A stretch of 64,000 nt of DNA from Chlorobium sp. (GCF_021740465.1 NZ_JAIOZR010000005.1:1-64000), one strand, 5' to 3'; shown: positions 7,797 through 17,087, counted from the first letter of the stretch. The notes: a model not told the origin generated them from the sequence alone. Made by a program: numbers and translations.

Positions 7797-9725
7797 ATGG
7801 AACGTCGCGAGTTTCTCAGAACAGTACTCTCACGAGCAGGTGTCGGTGCTGGCGTTACCATGGCTGTCGCTGGCGGAGCGATTGGCTATTATCAGCCGAG
7901 AAAGGAGTTTTACAAGTCAGGGGGGGAGCCGTCTGAGGGAGGGGAGCGTCTTGGAGCACCAAAAAACGCCGTTGTGATCGGCGGCGGACTTGCCGGCATC
8001 AGTTCGGCGCTGGAGCTTGCCCGGCGCGGCTTCAGGGTTACGCTGGTCGAGGCGTCTCCTTCGCTTGGAGGAAAACTGACCGGATGGAATCTCGATGCAC
8101 TTGGCGAGCGCTTTCCTGTGGAGCACGGGTTTCACGGCTTTTTCGACCAGTATTATAATCTGAACGAGATGTTCGCCTATGCCGGGGTCAAGAGTAACGT
8201 GTTCGACCCGGCTCCTGGTTATCCCGTGCTGTTCCGACAGAGACCGGCGGAGGTGTACGGGCAGACGCCTAAATGGTTTCCATTCAATGTCCTCTCCGTG
8301 GTCGGGCAGTCGCGTTCGCTCGACATCATTTCGATTCTGAAAGAGTACAAGGGGCTCCGGCCGGTGATCGGCATGTTCCGGTACGATTACGGCAATACCT
8401 TCAGGCTGTACGATGGAATCGATTTCATGACTTACTGCAAAGAGGGCGGGATTCTTCCTGCGTTTATCGATACGGTGCTGCACCCCTTCGCCGATGCCAC
8501 CATGAACCGTTCCGAGGTTCTTTCTGCTGCCGAGGCTATCCGGTATTTCCATTTCTATTTTATGGGCAGCCCTGAAGGACTGGCTTTCCGGATTACCAAC
8601 CGCGATTGCATGACGGCTCTCATCGATCCGCTCGAATCGAAGCTGAAAGAGCTTGGCGTTACGATCATAAAAGGGAGGAGAGCGGTAAAGCTGGTTGCTG
8701 CGAACGGAACGGTGAGCGGTGTGGAGCTGCAGGGCGGTGCGGGCAGCGACGTATTTCGCCAGACCGGCCAGGCACGCGTTCCTGAAAGCGGTTGGGCGCT
8801 GCTGCAGACGGATACGGGCGTACCGGTTATCGCTTCGCGTGAAGGCGGCGTCATCAGGGCGTTCGACGCGCGGTGTACCCACATGGGATGTCCGGTCACC
8901 TGGGATGCGGAAGCGGGCGGGTTCTACTGTCCCTGTCATGCAGGTCGCTTCGATACTGCTGGTAATCCTGTCGGTGGACCGCCCGAGGCTCCGCTTGTAA
9001 AACTCGACGTGGTCGAGGAGGGAGGCGTTCTGGTGTTTCGGACTTCGAATGCAGCTCCCGGCGTTTCGGGGGAGGTGCTTCCTGCGGATTATTGTGTTGT
9101 AGCTTCGGACGTCAGAGGTACGAGGGAGTTGGTGCTCGGTTCCGGATCAGGCATGGCGACGCTTGAATCCGCCGTCGCCTCGCTCGGAGAGGCCGACCCA
9201 TATGCGGTTTACCGGCTCTGGCTCGACAGGCCGCTGGTTGGCGCTGAATTCCCTTTCTATACGGTTTCAGGGTATACCTACACCGACTCCATGTCCATCT
9301 ACTCCGACTTCCAGGAGCCGTTCATCTCGTGGGCTAAAAAGCGGGGGGGATGTGTCGTCGAGCTGCACGCCTATGCCATCGCTCCCGAAGACGTCAAGCC
9401 GGAGGAGAGCGTCAGGGCGGCCATGAAGGAGGAACTGTATCACATGTTTCCTGAAACAAAGGGGGCGACGATCCTGCATGAACTCTACATGCAGCAGTCC
9501 AACTTCACCCGGTGGGCTCCGGGAGATCATGCCGGGCGGCCCGGCGTCGAGACCCCGATTTCCAATCTGTTCCTCGCCGGCGACTGGGTGCGGGTCGATG
9601 CACCGGTTTTTCTCATGGAAGCTGCGGCATTTACCGGACGCATGGCGGCCAACGGGATTTTCCGCAGGGAGTCGCTGAAGCCGACGGCACTGCCCATTGT
9701 ACCGATGGACGGGATTTTCGCATAA
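7797..9725 (+). CDS. crtU: Carotenoid aromatic ring synthase (desaturase/methyltransferase) with inserted Rieske domain
   Basis: 642 residues. The N-terminus carries a twin-arginine-like motif RREFLR and a hydrophobic stretch. A dinucleotide-binding GGGLAGISSALELARRGF then leads an FAD amine-oxidase/phytoene-desaturase-type fold (VEHGFHGFFDQYYNL, late LAGDWVRVDAPVFLMEAAAF). A Rieske 2Fe-2S domain is inserted in the middle: CTHMGC (360-365) and CPCH (378-381). In green sulfur bacteria CrtU turns beta-rings into the aromatic phi- or chi-rings of isorenieratene and chlorobactene. The assignment to CrtU comes from length, family and organism; related CruE-like proteins are the alternative. It ends in a perfect hairpin shared with the convergent gene. 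Confidence 0.75.
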   Translation: MERREFLRTVLSRAGVGAGVTMAVAGGAIGYYQPRKEFYKSGGEPSEGGERLGAPKNAVVIGGGLAGISSALELARRGFRVTLVEASPSLGGKLTGWNLDALGERFPVEHGFHGFFDQYYNLNEMFAYAGVKSNVFDPAPGYPVLFRQRPAEVYGQTPKWFPFNVLSVVGQSRSLDIISILKEYKGLRPVIGMFRYDYGNTFRLYDGIDFMTYCKEGGILPAFIDTVLHPFADATMNRSEVLSAAEAIRYFHFYFMGSPEGLAFRITNRDCMTALIDPLESKLKELGVTIIKGRRAVKLVAANGTVSGVELQGGAGSDVFRQTGQARVPESGWALLQTDTGVPVIASREGGVIRAFDARCTHMGCPVTWDAEAGGFYCPCHAGRFDTAGNPVGGPPEAPLVKLDVVEEGGVLVFRTSNAAPGVSGEVLPADYCVVASDVRGTRELVLGSGSGMATLESAVASLGEADPYAVYRLWLDRPLVGAEFPFYTVSGYTYTDSMSIYSDFQEPFISWAKKRGGCVVELHAYAIAPEDVKPEESVRAAMKEELYHMFPETKGATILHELYMQQSNFTRWAPGDHAGRPGVETPISNLFLAGDWVRVDAPVFLMEAAAFTGRMAANGIFRRESLKPTALPIVPMDGIFA

Positions 9726-9765
9726 TGCAGGGAGGGGCATGGCATGCTGTGCCCCTCCCTGCATT
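9724..9765. terminator. Perfect palindromic bidirectional terminator
   Basis: Two exact 16-base arms (9724-9739 and 9750-9765), each containing GCAGGGAGGGGCA or its complement, enclose a 10-base loop. It overlaps the crtU stop codon and ends just before the stop of the convergent beta-lactamase-like gene. Confidence 0.75.
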
Positions 9766-9766
9766 A

Positions 9767-10912
9767 TTAATGCCCGGATATGCAGCGTACCACGGTGTCG
9801 TGCAGCAGGGGACGGAACTTGCGGATTTTTATGTTATCCGAAGATGGGTGGACGCGGTTGCTGAGCATGATGACGGCGAGATCCTTTTCCGGATCGACCC
9901 AGATGCTGGTGCCGGTGAAGCCGAGATGTCCCCATGAGGAGGCGGAAAACGCCGTTCCGGCTGAAGATGAGCCTTCGATAGAACGCAGATCCCATCCGAG
10001 AGCCCTCGAATCCCTTCCGCTTCTCGAAGTGAACCTCCGCACTGTTTCAGGTCTGGCGTAGAGTTTCCCTTTGCAGGATCCGTTCTGCATCAGCATCAGG
10101 ACATAAGGGACGAGATCTCCGGTTGTGGAGAACAGTCCGGCATGGCCGGCGACCCCGCCGAGCAGCGCGGCGTTCTGGTCGTGAACGAGTGGCCGTTTTG
10201 TTTCGAAGTGCCAGGAGGTATCCTGTTCCGTCGGCGCGATAGAGCCGAGAAGGATCGATGGCGGATTGAACAGGGTATGGCGCATGCCGAGCGGTATGGC
10301 GAAGCGCTGGCGGAAGTTCGCTTCGAGGTTCTTTCCCGTAATTGTTGCAACGATGCGTCCGAGCGTGATGAAGCCGAGATCGCTGTAGAGGGTTTTGGTG
10401 CCGGGTGCCGAGAGCAGCGTGTCTGCGTCTATTGCCCGGAACACCTCGTCGGGGGTTCTGCAGGTTTTGTGAAAGAGCGTATGCGCCCGCAATCCCGAAT
10501 TGTGCAGCATAAGGTTGCGCACCCTGACTTTTTCTTTTCCGCGTGAGCCGAATTTCGGAAGATACCGTGCGACCGGCGCGTCGAGATCGAGTGAGTCGCG
10601 CTCCACGAGCTGCATGGCGAGGCCGGTGGTGACGACGGCTTTGGTGAGCGAGGCGAGATCATAGATGGTGGTGGTATCGGCAACGCGTGAAGAGGGACTG
10701 TAGGCTTGCCGGCCGAATGCCCGGTGGAACACAACCCTGCCCCGGTGGATCACGGCGATACTCGTGCCGGGAAAGACGCCGTCACTGACAGCCTGCTGCG
10801 CAATTTCTTCAAGCGGCCTGAAGTCCGTAGCGGTTGCCGGCCGGGGTTCTATGATCACTGCACACAGCGTCAGCAGCAGCGCGGAGAGTGTCCAGCGGAT
10901 ACCCATGTTCAT
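9767..10912 (-). CDS. Class C beta-lactamase-like serine hydrolase, secreted
   Basis: 381 residues with a Sec signal peptide (cleavage near residue 28). SLTK (88-91) supplies the nucleophilic Ser and Lys of the penicillin-binding/beta-lactamase fold; YSD near residue 177 and HLGFTGTS towards the C-terminus are the second and third motifs. Such proteins are periplasmic peptidases or esterases of varied substrate; drug resistance cannot be inferred. The gene begins 4 bp after the mlaD stop on the same strand, so it is probably cotranscribed with the lipid-transport operon, which may point to an envelope-maintenance role. Confidence 0.8.
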   Translation of the reverse strand: MNMGIRWTLSALLLTLCAVIIEPRPATATDFRPLEEIAQQAVSDGVFPGTSIAVIHRGRVVFHRAFGRQAYSPSSRVADTTTIYDLASLTKAVVTTGLAMQLVERDSLDLDAPVARYLPKFGSRGKEKVRVRNLMLHNSGLRAHTLFHKTCRTPDEVFRAIDADTLLSAPGTKTLYSDLGFITLGRIVATITGKNLEANFRQRFAIPLGMRHTLFNPPSILLGSIAPTEQDTSWHFETKRPLVHDQNAALLGGVAGHAGLFSTTGDLVPYVLMLMQNGSCKGKLYARPETVRRFTSRSGRDSRALGWDLRSIEGSSSAGTAFSASSWGHLGFTGTSIWVDPEKDLAVIMLSNRVHPSSDNIKIRKFRPLLHDTVVRCISGH

Positions 10913-10916
10913 ATTC

Positions 10917-11795
10917 TCAGAATACCGAGAACTTGACGTACCGTTTCGGGTTCTTTTTCAGATCGACAAGTACCGAATCGAGTGAAGCAAGTGTCTCGTT
11001 CAGGTTGTTGTAAAGGGCCGGATTGGAGTGCAGCTGGCCGAAAGTACCCTGGTCGCTCTCCAGCTTGGCCATAAGTGCCTCGGTTTTCTCGGCCGCCTTG
11101 TTCAGGCGGGAGACGGTCTCCTGGGTGTTTTTCGCAAGTTCTCCGTCGTTGATGAGTTTCGGAAGCAGCCCGTTGCCGCTGGATGCTTTTTTCGAAAGTG
11201 CAGACAGCTCCGCTGAGGTGCTTTTCAGGCTGCTGACTGTTTCGGCAAGCTCGGCACCCATTTTTTCATCGGAAACCAGTCTTCCGGCTACCCCCTTGCC
11301 GCTGTTGATCTTGTCGAGCAGCTCATTGATTTTCGCAAGGGCATCGTTGGCGCCTCCGGTAAGTTCCGCCATTCCGTCCTCTGCATCAAGGGCTATGAAG
11401 TCTCCGTTTTTTACCTGTGGGCCTTTTCCCGTTATGATATCGACATATTTATCGCCAAGCACGCCCAGCGAGCGGATGGTTGCCTTGGCGTCTTTGGTGA
11501 CGAGCACCGCGAACTCGTTGCGCAGCCTGAGTTCGGCGACAACGAAGAGCGAGTCGTTGTTGGTGACGAAGTCAAGTTTTGAAACCGTACCGATCTTTTT
11601 TCCGGAAACGGATACGAAGTTATTTTCGGCAAGACCCTGGACATCCCGGGAAAGAACCTTGATGGTCGTTACGCCGGTAAAGAGACTGCTGTTTTTGCCG
11701 ACCACCAGGCCGAGATAGGCAGCAAATCCAAGCCCGAGCAGAAAAAAGATGCCGGTTCTCAAATCGCTCCATTTCAGTGCATTCGGATTTTTCAT
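10917..11795 (-). CDS. mlaD: MlaD-type MCE-domain lipid-binding protein
   Basis: 292 residues: a short basic N-terminus, one membrane anchor (about residues 12-32), then an MCE domain (TTIKVLSRDVQGLAENNFVS, KIGTVSKLDF, RSLGVLGDKYVDI). The long helical C-terminal part is rich in Ala, Leu and Lys and probably forms the coiled-coil section. MlaD-type proteins form a periplasmic hexamer that passes phospholipid to or from the inner-membrane MlaFE transporter. Third gene of mlaE-mlaF-mlaD, 21 bp after mlaF. No mlaB or mlaC homologue is present in this stretch. Confidence 0.88.
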   Translation of the reverse strand: MKNPNALKWSDLRTGIFFLLGLGFAAYLGLVVGKNSSLFTGVTTIKVLSRDVQGLAENNFVSVSGKKIGTVSKLDFVTNNDSLFVVAELRLRNEFAVLVTKDAKATIRSLGVLGDKYVDIITGKGPQVKNGDFIALDAEDGMAELTGGANDALAKINELLDKINSGKGVAGRLVSDEKMGAELAETVSSLKSTSAELSALSKKASSGNGLLPKLINDGELAKNTQETVSRLNKAAEKTEALMAKLESDQGTFGQLHSNPALYNNLNETLASLDSVLVDLKKNPKRYVKFSVF

Positions 11796-11816
11796 ACAGG
11801 TAGTTAACTCTTGATG

Positions 11817-12551
11817 TTAAAGTTCGAGGATCTTGTCGGAGAGGATCGAACGGATGAACGGGTGCTCCGACCGGTGCAGTTTTTCCGTTTCGTCGTCGAA
11901 AATGATCTCTCCCTGATAGAGCACGGCGGCATGATCTGCAATGCTGAAAACGTCGTCGATGATATGTGTCACGATTACCGCACCGAGGTTGCTTGACTGC
12001 TGAAGCGTGCTGATGAGATGCAGAATGCGCTTCGAGCTTACCGGATCAAGTCCTGCTGTCGGTTCGTCGAAAAGAATCATGTGCGGTTTGAAAATCAGTG
12101 CACGGCCGATGGCTACCCGTTTGCGCATTCCTCCGCTGAGATTTTCGGGAAGCTGGTCTTCATAACCTTCGAGGCCGGAGAACTTTATCTGTTCGGCGAC
12201 TCTCTGCTGAACCTCCTCTTCGGGCAGCTTCAGGTTTTCCCTGAGAAAAAATCCGAGGTTCTCGCTTATGGACATCGAGTCGAAAAGGGCATTGCCCTGG
12301 AAGACCATGCCCATTTTTCTGCGGATCGGGTAGAGCTCGGTTTCCTTCAGGTTCGTGATGTCGGTTCCGTCAACAATGATATGGCCGCTGTTGGGCTTGA
12401 TAAGGCCGAGCATGAGCTTGAGAATCGTGCTTTTTCCTACGCCGCTCGGGCCGAGGATCGCCTTGATGGTGTTGTCCCGGATGCTGAGGGACACGTTTTT
12501 CAGGATCACCTTTTCTCCGTATTTCAACGTGACATTGCGCAGTTCAATCAT
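11817..12551 (-). CDS. mlaF: ABC-transporter ATPase of the Mla lipid-transport system
   Basis: 244 residues. Walker A GPSGVGKST (about 35-43), signature LSGGMRKRVAIGRAL and Walker B ILFDEPTAGLDPVS are all present, and MRKR in the signature is typical of the MlaF/Ttg2A branch. It drives phospholipid transport together with the MlaE permease upstream (4 bp gap) and MlaD downstream. The C-terminal end (FIRSILSDKILEL) is short and has no extra domain. Confidence 0.92.
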   Translation of the reverse strand: MIELRNVTLKYGEKVILKNVSLSIRDNTIKAILGPSGVGKSTILKLMLGLIKPNSGHIIVDGTDITNLKETELYPIRRKMGMVFQGNALFDSMSISENLGFFLRENLKLPEEEVQQRVAEQIKFSGLEGYEDQLPENLSGGMRKRVAIGRALIFKPHMILFDEPTAGLDPVSSKRILHLISTLQQSSNLGAVIVTHIIDDVFSIADHAAVLYQGEIIFDDETEKLHRSEHPFIRSILSDKILEL

Positions 12552-12555
12552 CTTC

Positions 12556-13350
12556 TTACATGTTTTCCAGTACTATCTTCGATACATAGAAGTTTGCAAT
12601 GAGCACAAGTCCCGAGGAAACGACGATGCCCTTGATGGTGGCGCGCCCGACTCCGGCGGTGCCGCCTTTTGCAATAAAACCGTTATAGCTGCTTACCAGG
12701 GTGATGATGATGGCAAATACCGGCGCCTTGGCGAACCCGACGACGAAATCTTTCGGTCCGAGACGTGGATAGACCGCATTCCAGAAAATGCCCGGATCGA
12801 GGTGGTGATAGTGTTCGGCCAGATATGCGGCACTCTGCAGACCGGCAAAATCGGAAAGGGCAGTCAGCGGGATGAACATGATCAGCGCGGCTGCAAGCCT
12901 CGGCATGACCAGTTTGGCCACCGGATCGGTGCCGAAAGCCCTGAGTGCGTCGATCTGTTCTGAAATCTGCATGGCTCCAAGCTCTGCGCCGTTGCGCGAG
13001 CCGAACCGGGCCGAAAGCATGAGTCCCATGAGCAGGGGGCCGAGTTCACGGATAACCGAAATCGAGGTTGAACGGCCGAGCATGGTTTTTGCGCCGAAAT
13101 CCTCAAGCAGGTTGCCGACCTCGATGGCAAGCAGCGAGCCGATCGATATGGCGCTGACAAGCACAATGGGAATGGAATCGGTACCGCAGATGGTGGCCTG
13201 ATCGAGGAAGTCCCGCCAGTAGCGCCTGAGTTTCGGCAGGGTGAAGAACGCTCTCAGGGAAAAAAGAAAGAACTCCTGCATGGTGAGGAGGAACTCCTTG
13301 GCTTTCAGTGAGAGGTCTTTTTCAAGAGAGCGTATGACGGTTAAGGGCAT
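12556..13350 (-). CDS. mlaE: MlaE-type lipid-transport permease
   Basis: 264 residues with several membrane segments and the MlaE/YrbE family hallmarks: an N-terminal amphipathic stretch, then IRELGPLLMGLMLSARFGSR and GAELGAMQISEQIDALRAFG, which contact the ATPase. It is the first gene of the mlaEFD operon. The 99-bp gap before the PHP gene holds a TATTAT box on the minus strand that may be its -10 element, but the -35 is unclear. Confidence 0.9.
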   Translation of the reverse strand: MPLTVIRSLEKDLSLKAKEFLLTMQEFFLFSLRAFFTLPKLRRYWRDFLDQATICGTDSIPIVLVSAISIGSLLAIEVGNLLEDFGAKTMLGRSTSISVIRELGPLLMGLMLSARFGSRNGAELGAMQISEQIDALRAFGTDPVAKLVMPRLAAALIMFIPLTALSDFAGLQSAAYLAEHYHHLDPGIFWNAVYPRLGPKDFVVGFAKAPVFAIIITLVSSYNGFIAKGGTAGVGRATIKGIVVSSGLVLIANFYVSKIVLENM

Positions 13351-13449
13351 AGATATTCGGTCATGAGGCGACCCTCATTCCGGAGGGAAGCCCTGAAATT
13401 TGATCTGATAATAGCAAATCTTTGCATAATACCCCAATGACCGGTCTGT

Positions 13450-14310
13450 TCAACTCTTTACCAGCCGGCTTTTCATCTTTGTTACCCATTCGTAGGGGAT
13501 GGTAATGGTGCCGAAGGTCTCGTCGTCCCTCTCTTTCAGGCCGTGATAATCAGATCCGCCGGAAAAGAGCAGAAAATATTCATTGGCGATCTCACGGTAG
13601 TAGTTCTGTTTGTAGGTATCGTGCGAAGGATGGACAATCTCGATGCCGTCAAGTCCGAACGTGATCAGCTGCTTAAGGATCTCGTCGGGTATGTTCTGGG
13701 CCGGATGGGCAAGAAAAGAGAGCCCCGAGGCTTCGTTGATAAGCCTGATGACATCTGCCGGATGCGTTTCGATGCTTTTGACGTAGGCCGGACTGTGCGC
13801 TCCCAGATACCTGCTGAATGCTTCGCTGAAGCTTTTCACATACCCGCCGTCCTGAAGCACCGCGGCGATATGCGGCCTTCCGACACTTCCGTTCTGGGCT
13901 TTGAGGATAATCTCCTCGATTCCGATCTTTACACCCATTTTGGCCAGCTTGCCCACCATGCGCTCGGCTCTTTCGGTACGCAGGTGACGGCAGTGGTCGA
14001 GATAGATTTTCAGCTCGGAATGCCTGTAATCAAAAAAATAACCAAGGATATGAATATCATAACCCTTGTAGGTTGAACTCATTTCCACTCCCGGAATGAG
14101 TTCGAGGCCTTTTGCTAAGGCTGATGGCTTTGCTTTGTCAATACCTGAAACAGAATCGTGGTCAGTAATACTTATTGCCGCCAATCCGGAAAGCGCTGCC
14201 TTGGCAACGATATCCTCCGGAGAGAAGATTCCGTCCGAACATTTTGTATGTATGTGTAAGTCTGCTTTTTCAAAGCCATTCTGCCCTACGCTTTCCAAGC
14301 GGTATGGCAT
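13450..14310 (-). CDS. PHP-domain metal-dependent phosphoesterase
   Basis: 286 residues. The N-terminus has the PHP motif ADLHIHTKCSDG with metal-binding His residues, followed by ISITDHDSVSG and IPGVEMSS, and HPAQN and GSDYHG towards the end. This matches the small PHP family of E. coli RNase AM (YciV/TrpH), which removes nucleotides from 5' ends of short RNA or 3',5'-bisphosphonucleotides. The substrate is inferred from the family only. It stands alone on the minus strand, followed downstream by the mla operon. Confidence 0.85.
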   Translation of the reverse strand: MPYRLESVGQNGFEKADLHIHTKCSDGIFSPEDIVAKAALSGLAAISITDHDSVSGIDKAKPSALAKGLELIPGVEMSSTYKGYDIHILGYFFDYRHSELKIYLDHCRHLRTERAERMVGKLAKMGVKIGIEEIILKAQNGSVGRPHIAAVLQDGGYVKSFSEAFSRYLGAHSPAYVKSIETHPADVIRLINEASGLSFLAHPAQNIPDEILKQLITFGLDGIEIVHPSHDTYKQNYYREIANEYFLLFSGGSDYHGLKERDDETFGTITIPYEWVTKMKSRLVKS

Positions 14311-14418
14311 GGCTGAATGGTTGATTTTGGTTTAGTAAATTCTTTATATATAAGAAAAAAAATCCCGCCCTCTCAAGACAAATCAGAATTATTTTCAGCG
14401 GTAAAAAGTTGCCGGGGG

Positions 14419-14614
14419 AGTCGGTAGTCAGTAGTCGGTAGTCGGTAGTCGGTAGTCAGTAGTCGGTAGTCGGTAGTCGGTAGTCGGTAGTCGGTAGTCG
14501 GTAGTCAGTGGTCGGTAGTCAGTGGTCAGTAGTCAGTAGTCGGTAGTCGGTAGTCGGTAGTCGGTAGTCGGTAGTCAGTAGTCAGTAGTCAGTAGTCAGT
14601 AGTCAGTAGTCAGG
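14419..14614. repeat. Tandem heptamer array AGTCRGT, about 28 units
   Basis: Twenty-seven consecutive 7-base units fill 14419-14607. Each is AGTCGGT or AGTCAGT, apart from two with G in place of the first A. A further degenerate unit or two follow. The two variants occur in runs (six AGTCGGT, then later five AGTCGGT and five AGTCAGT), which points to growth by slippage or unequal exchange. The array lies in a 500-bp noncoding gap (14311-14812) between the PHP gene and uppP; I see no gene in that gap. Both variants are non-palindromic and there are no spacers, so it is not CRISPR. Confidence 0.95.
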
Positions 14615-14652
14615 AGGCAGGAGACGGGAGTTGAAGAGTGTGAGCCGTGGGC

Positions 14653-14673
14653 GGTGAGCGGTGAGCGGTGAGC
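14653..14673. repeat. Second short heptamer array, GGTGAGC x3
   Basis: Three exact copies of GGTGAGC lie back to back 40 bases after the main heptamer array. The flanking sequence (GTGAGCCGTGGGC, GAGCCGGAGGC) looks like diverged copies of the same unit. Confidence 0.8.
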
Positions 14674-14812
14674 CGGAGGCTCGGGGTTGAAAGAGTGTGA
14701 CTGTGTTCATCCCTGAGGTACTTGCAGTTCCTTTTGTCACTTGTGCGGACGAGTGGCGAGTTTCTTTTCGTCCATTGGGTCCCCTGCCGGCAAGCCGGCC
14801 ATCTGCTGCCAC

Positions 14813-15664
14813 TCAGGTCGCAGGAAGCATACCGGATGCAAGCATGAGCAGAATGCCCGTGCCGAGTACCAGACGATAAAGGATAAAGATTTTCGTGGTG
14901 TGGTTTTTCAGGTAGTTGAGCAGAAAGGCGATCGACAGGTAGCCGACCACGGCGGATACCAGGGTGGCAACGAGAATGGCGATCAGGTTGTCCGGAGAGG
15001 AGAGCAGCTCGTTTCTGGTTTTATAGAGTTGGAAAATTCCGGCGGCAAAGACCGAAGGCAGCGAAAGCAGAAAGGAGAACCTGGCGGCCGCTTCGCGCGA
15101 AAGGTTCAGAAACAGTCCTCCCGTAATAGTCACTCCCGAGCGTGACGAGCCGGGTATCAGCGCAATGCTTTGGGCAAGACCAATCAGAAGCGCCTCTTTC
15201 CAGCCGATCTCCTCCATGGATTTCATGCCGAGCCCCTCCCGGAGACGGTTTTTTACCCGCCCTTCGGCAACGGTAAGCAGCAGTGCAAGCCCGATAAGTG
15301 CGCTGCTGATCCAGTAAAGCGAACGGAGTGATGTTTCGATTTCGGTTTTGAACAATAGCCCGAAAACTACGATAGGTAGCGTTCCCGCTGCGATCATCCA
15401 TCCCATTTTCGCTTCGGGTGTGTCGAGCGGCTTTCCCTTCAGGATGCCCTGCACCACTTCGCGCAGGATGGAGGTTATGTCACGAAAAAAGTAGATGAGC
15501 ACCGCAGCAAGGGTGCCGATCTGGATGATGGCGGTAAACGCGGCTCCAGGGTCTTTCCATCCGGCAAGGGCAGGAATGATTCTCAGATGCGCGGTACTGC
15601 TGATAGGCAGGAATTCGGTCAGTCCCTGGACAATACCGAGTATGACAGCTTCGAACAGGTTCAT
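14813..15664 (-). CDS. uppP: Undecaprenyl-diphosphate phosphatase
   Basis: 283 residues of strongly hydrophobic sequence with about eight membrane segments. The UppP/BacA motifs are present: GLTEFLPISSTAHL (residues 15-28) and PGSSRSGVTITGG (about 172-184). The enzyme recycles the lipid carrier for cell-wall and surface-polymer synthesis and affects bacitracin tolerance. Its ATG overlaps the rdgB stop by 4 bases (ATGA), so translation is probably coupled. The order is pdxJ-rdgB-uppP. Confidence 0.95.
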   Translation of the reverse strand: MNLFEAVILGIVQGLTEFLPISSTAHLRIIPALAGWKDPGAAFTAIIQIGTLAAVLIYFFRDITSILREVVQGILKGKPLDTPEAKMGWMIAAGTLPIVVFGLLFKTEIETSLRSLYWISSALIGLALLLTVAEGRVKNRLREGLGMKSMEEIGWKEALLIGLAQSIALIPGSSRSGVTITGGLFLNLSREAAARFSFLLSLPSVFAAGIFQLYKTRNELLSSPDNLIAILVATLVSAVVGYLSIAFLLNYLKNHTTKIFILYRLVLGTGILLMLASGMLPAT

Positions 15665-16371
15665 ATGCCTGGAGGGATGTCTTGGTTTCCGGAAGAACAG
15701 TGCGTACTCATGATTTCGAAAAGCTTTGCCGAGGCTTTCCGCAGGGCCAGGGATCGGTGGCTGATCATGTTTTTTTCAGCTATGGTCATTTCGCTGTAGG
15801 TTTTTCCCGCTGAATTTACATGAAATACCGGGTCATAGCCAAATCCCTGATCTCCTTTTTTTCCTTTGGTTATGAACCCTTCAACTACGCCTTCGGCGGT
15901 ATGGCGGAACCCGATGGCTTTTCCTCCTGACGAAATGCGTCCTTTGATAGCTATTACCGTCCGGAAGCGTGCCGTTCTCTTTTCCATGCCCTCCATTCGG
16001 AGGAGAAGGTGGCGGATATTGTCTTCATAGGAAGGTTTCGTACCTTCGGGAACTGGTGCAAAGCGTGCCGACAGTACTCCCGGTTGGCCGCCGAGGGCAT
16101 CGACCTCGAGGCCGGTATCGTCTGCCATGGTGATGAAGAACGCAAAGCGCTGTTCAAGAAGTGCGAATATCCCGTCGGCTTTCAGGAGCGCGTTGCCAGA
16201 AAGCGTTGTTTCCGTTTCTTCGATCTCCTCTGTGATGCCAAGGTCGGAAAGAGCGTGCACGGAAAAGAGCGGCGATACCTGTTCCAGCATCGGCCGGAGC
16301 TCTCTTGCCTTGTCCGGGTTTCCGGTTGCAAGCACGACCGGTATTGTTTTCATGGACCCGCTGCCGCTCAT
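15661..16371 (-). CDS. rdgB: XTP/dITP pyrophosphatase (Ham1/RdgB)
   Basis: 236 residues. [18 protein letters not shown] at the N-terminus and [20 protein letters not shown] are the substrate and metal motifs of the Ham1 family; GFGYDPVF and SHRSLAL close the active site. It removes non-canonical purine nucleoside triphosphates. A seven-residue leader precedes the usual start, so an internal Met (residue 7) is an alternative. It overlaps the pdxJ stop by 4 bases upstream and the uppP start downstream. Confidence 0.93.
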   Translation of the reverse strand: MSGSGSMKTIPVVLATGNPDKARELRPMLEQVSPLFSVHALSDLGITEEIEETETTLSGNALLKADGIFALLEQRFAFFITMADDTGLEVDALGGQPGVLSARFAPVPEGTKPSYEDNIRHLLLRMEGMEKRTARFRTVIAIKGRISSGGKAIGFRHTAEGVVEGFITKGKKGDQGFGYDPVFHVNSAGKTYSEMTIAEKNMISHRSLALRKASAKLFEIMSTHCSSGNQDIPPGI

Positions 16372-17087
16372 GCATCGCCCCCGAGAAGCACGAGCATCTC
16401 CCTCACGGCGTTTTCCAGTCCGGTAAAAGCCGCTCTGGCGATGATGGCATGTCCTATACTGACCTCCTCGATATCGTCGATGCGGCTGAACGGTGCCGCG
16501 TTACGGTAATTCAGGCCGTGGCCGGCAACGACCGAGAGGCCGAGCGAACGGGCGTAACGGGCGGCATGTCGGACGTTTTCCAGCTCTTTCTCCCGTTCTT
16601 CCTCGGTCTCCTTCAGAGAATAGATGCCGGTGTGCAGTTCTACCATATCGGCTCCGGCCTGCCGGGCAAGATCGATTGCATGATGATCGGGTTCAATAAA
16701 GATGCTGACGGCTATAGCGGCATCGTTCAGGGGCTTGATGAATTCGACGAGCGTTTCGTAGTGCCTCGCGATGTCGAATCCGCCTTCAGTGGTAAGTTCT
16801 TCGCGTTTTTCGGGCACCAGGGTAACCAGTTCCGGCCTTGTTTTCAGGGCTATCAGCTGCATCTCGTCGGTCATGGCCATTTCGAGGTCGAGTTTTGTTG
16901 TCACCGCCCGACGCAGCCGTTCAAGATCGTTGTCCCTGATATGGCGGCGGTCTTCGCGCAGGTGGCAGACGATGCCAGCCGCTCCGCTTTTTTCGGCCAG
17001 AAGGGCTGCTTCGACAGGATCGGGGTCGAATTCATTGCGGGCGTTGCGCAGTGTGGCGATATGATCGATATTGACGGAGAGTCTCAT
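16368..17087 (-). CDS. pdxJ: Pyridoxine 5'-phosphate synthase
   Basis: 239 residues from the Met at 17087, the usual length; the frame is open 29 codons further upstream but that part is not conserved. [18 protein letters not shown] is the classic PdxJ N-terminus; [26 protein letters not shown] and [14 protein letters not shown] cover the phosphate and substrate sites. It condenses 3-amino-2-oxopropyl phosphate with deoxyxylulose 5-phosphate to form pyridoxine phosphate. One of its substrates is the product of dxs, which lies at 20852-22783 in this window. Confidence 0.95.
   Translation of the reverse strand: MRLSVNIDHIATLRNARNEFDPDPVEAALLAEKSGAAGIVCHLREDRRHIRDNDLERLRRAVTTKLDLEMAMTDEMQLIALKTRPELVTLVPEKREELTTEGGFDIARHYETLVEFIKPLNDAAIAVSIFIEPDHHAIDLARQAGADMVELHTGIYSLKETEEEREKELENVRHAARYARSLGLSVVAGHGLNYRNAAPFSRIDDIEEVSIGHAIIARAAFTGLENAVREMLVLLGGDA

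Noticed and set aside
9767-10912. Antibiotic-resistance beta-lactamase
   Set aside because: The fold motifs are present, but the family is broad and the gene sits in a lipid-transport operon; resistance cannot be concluded from sequence.
14419-14614. Repeat array considered as a CRISPR
   Set aside because: Seven-base units are contiguous with no spacers, and no cas genes are nearby.
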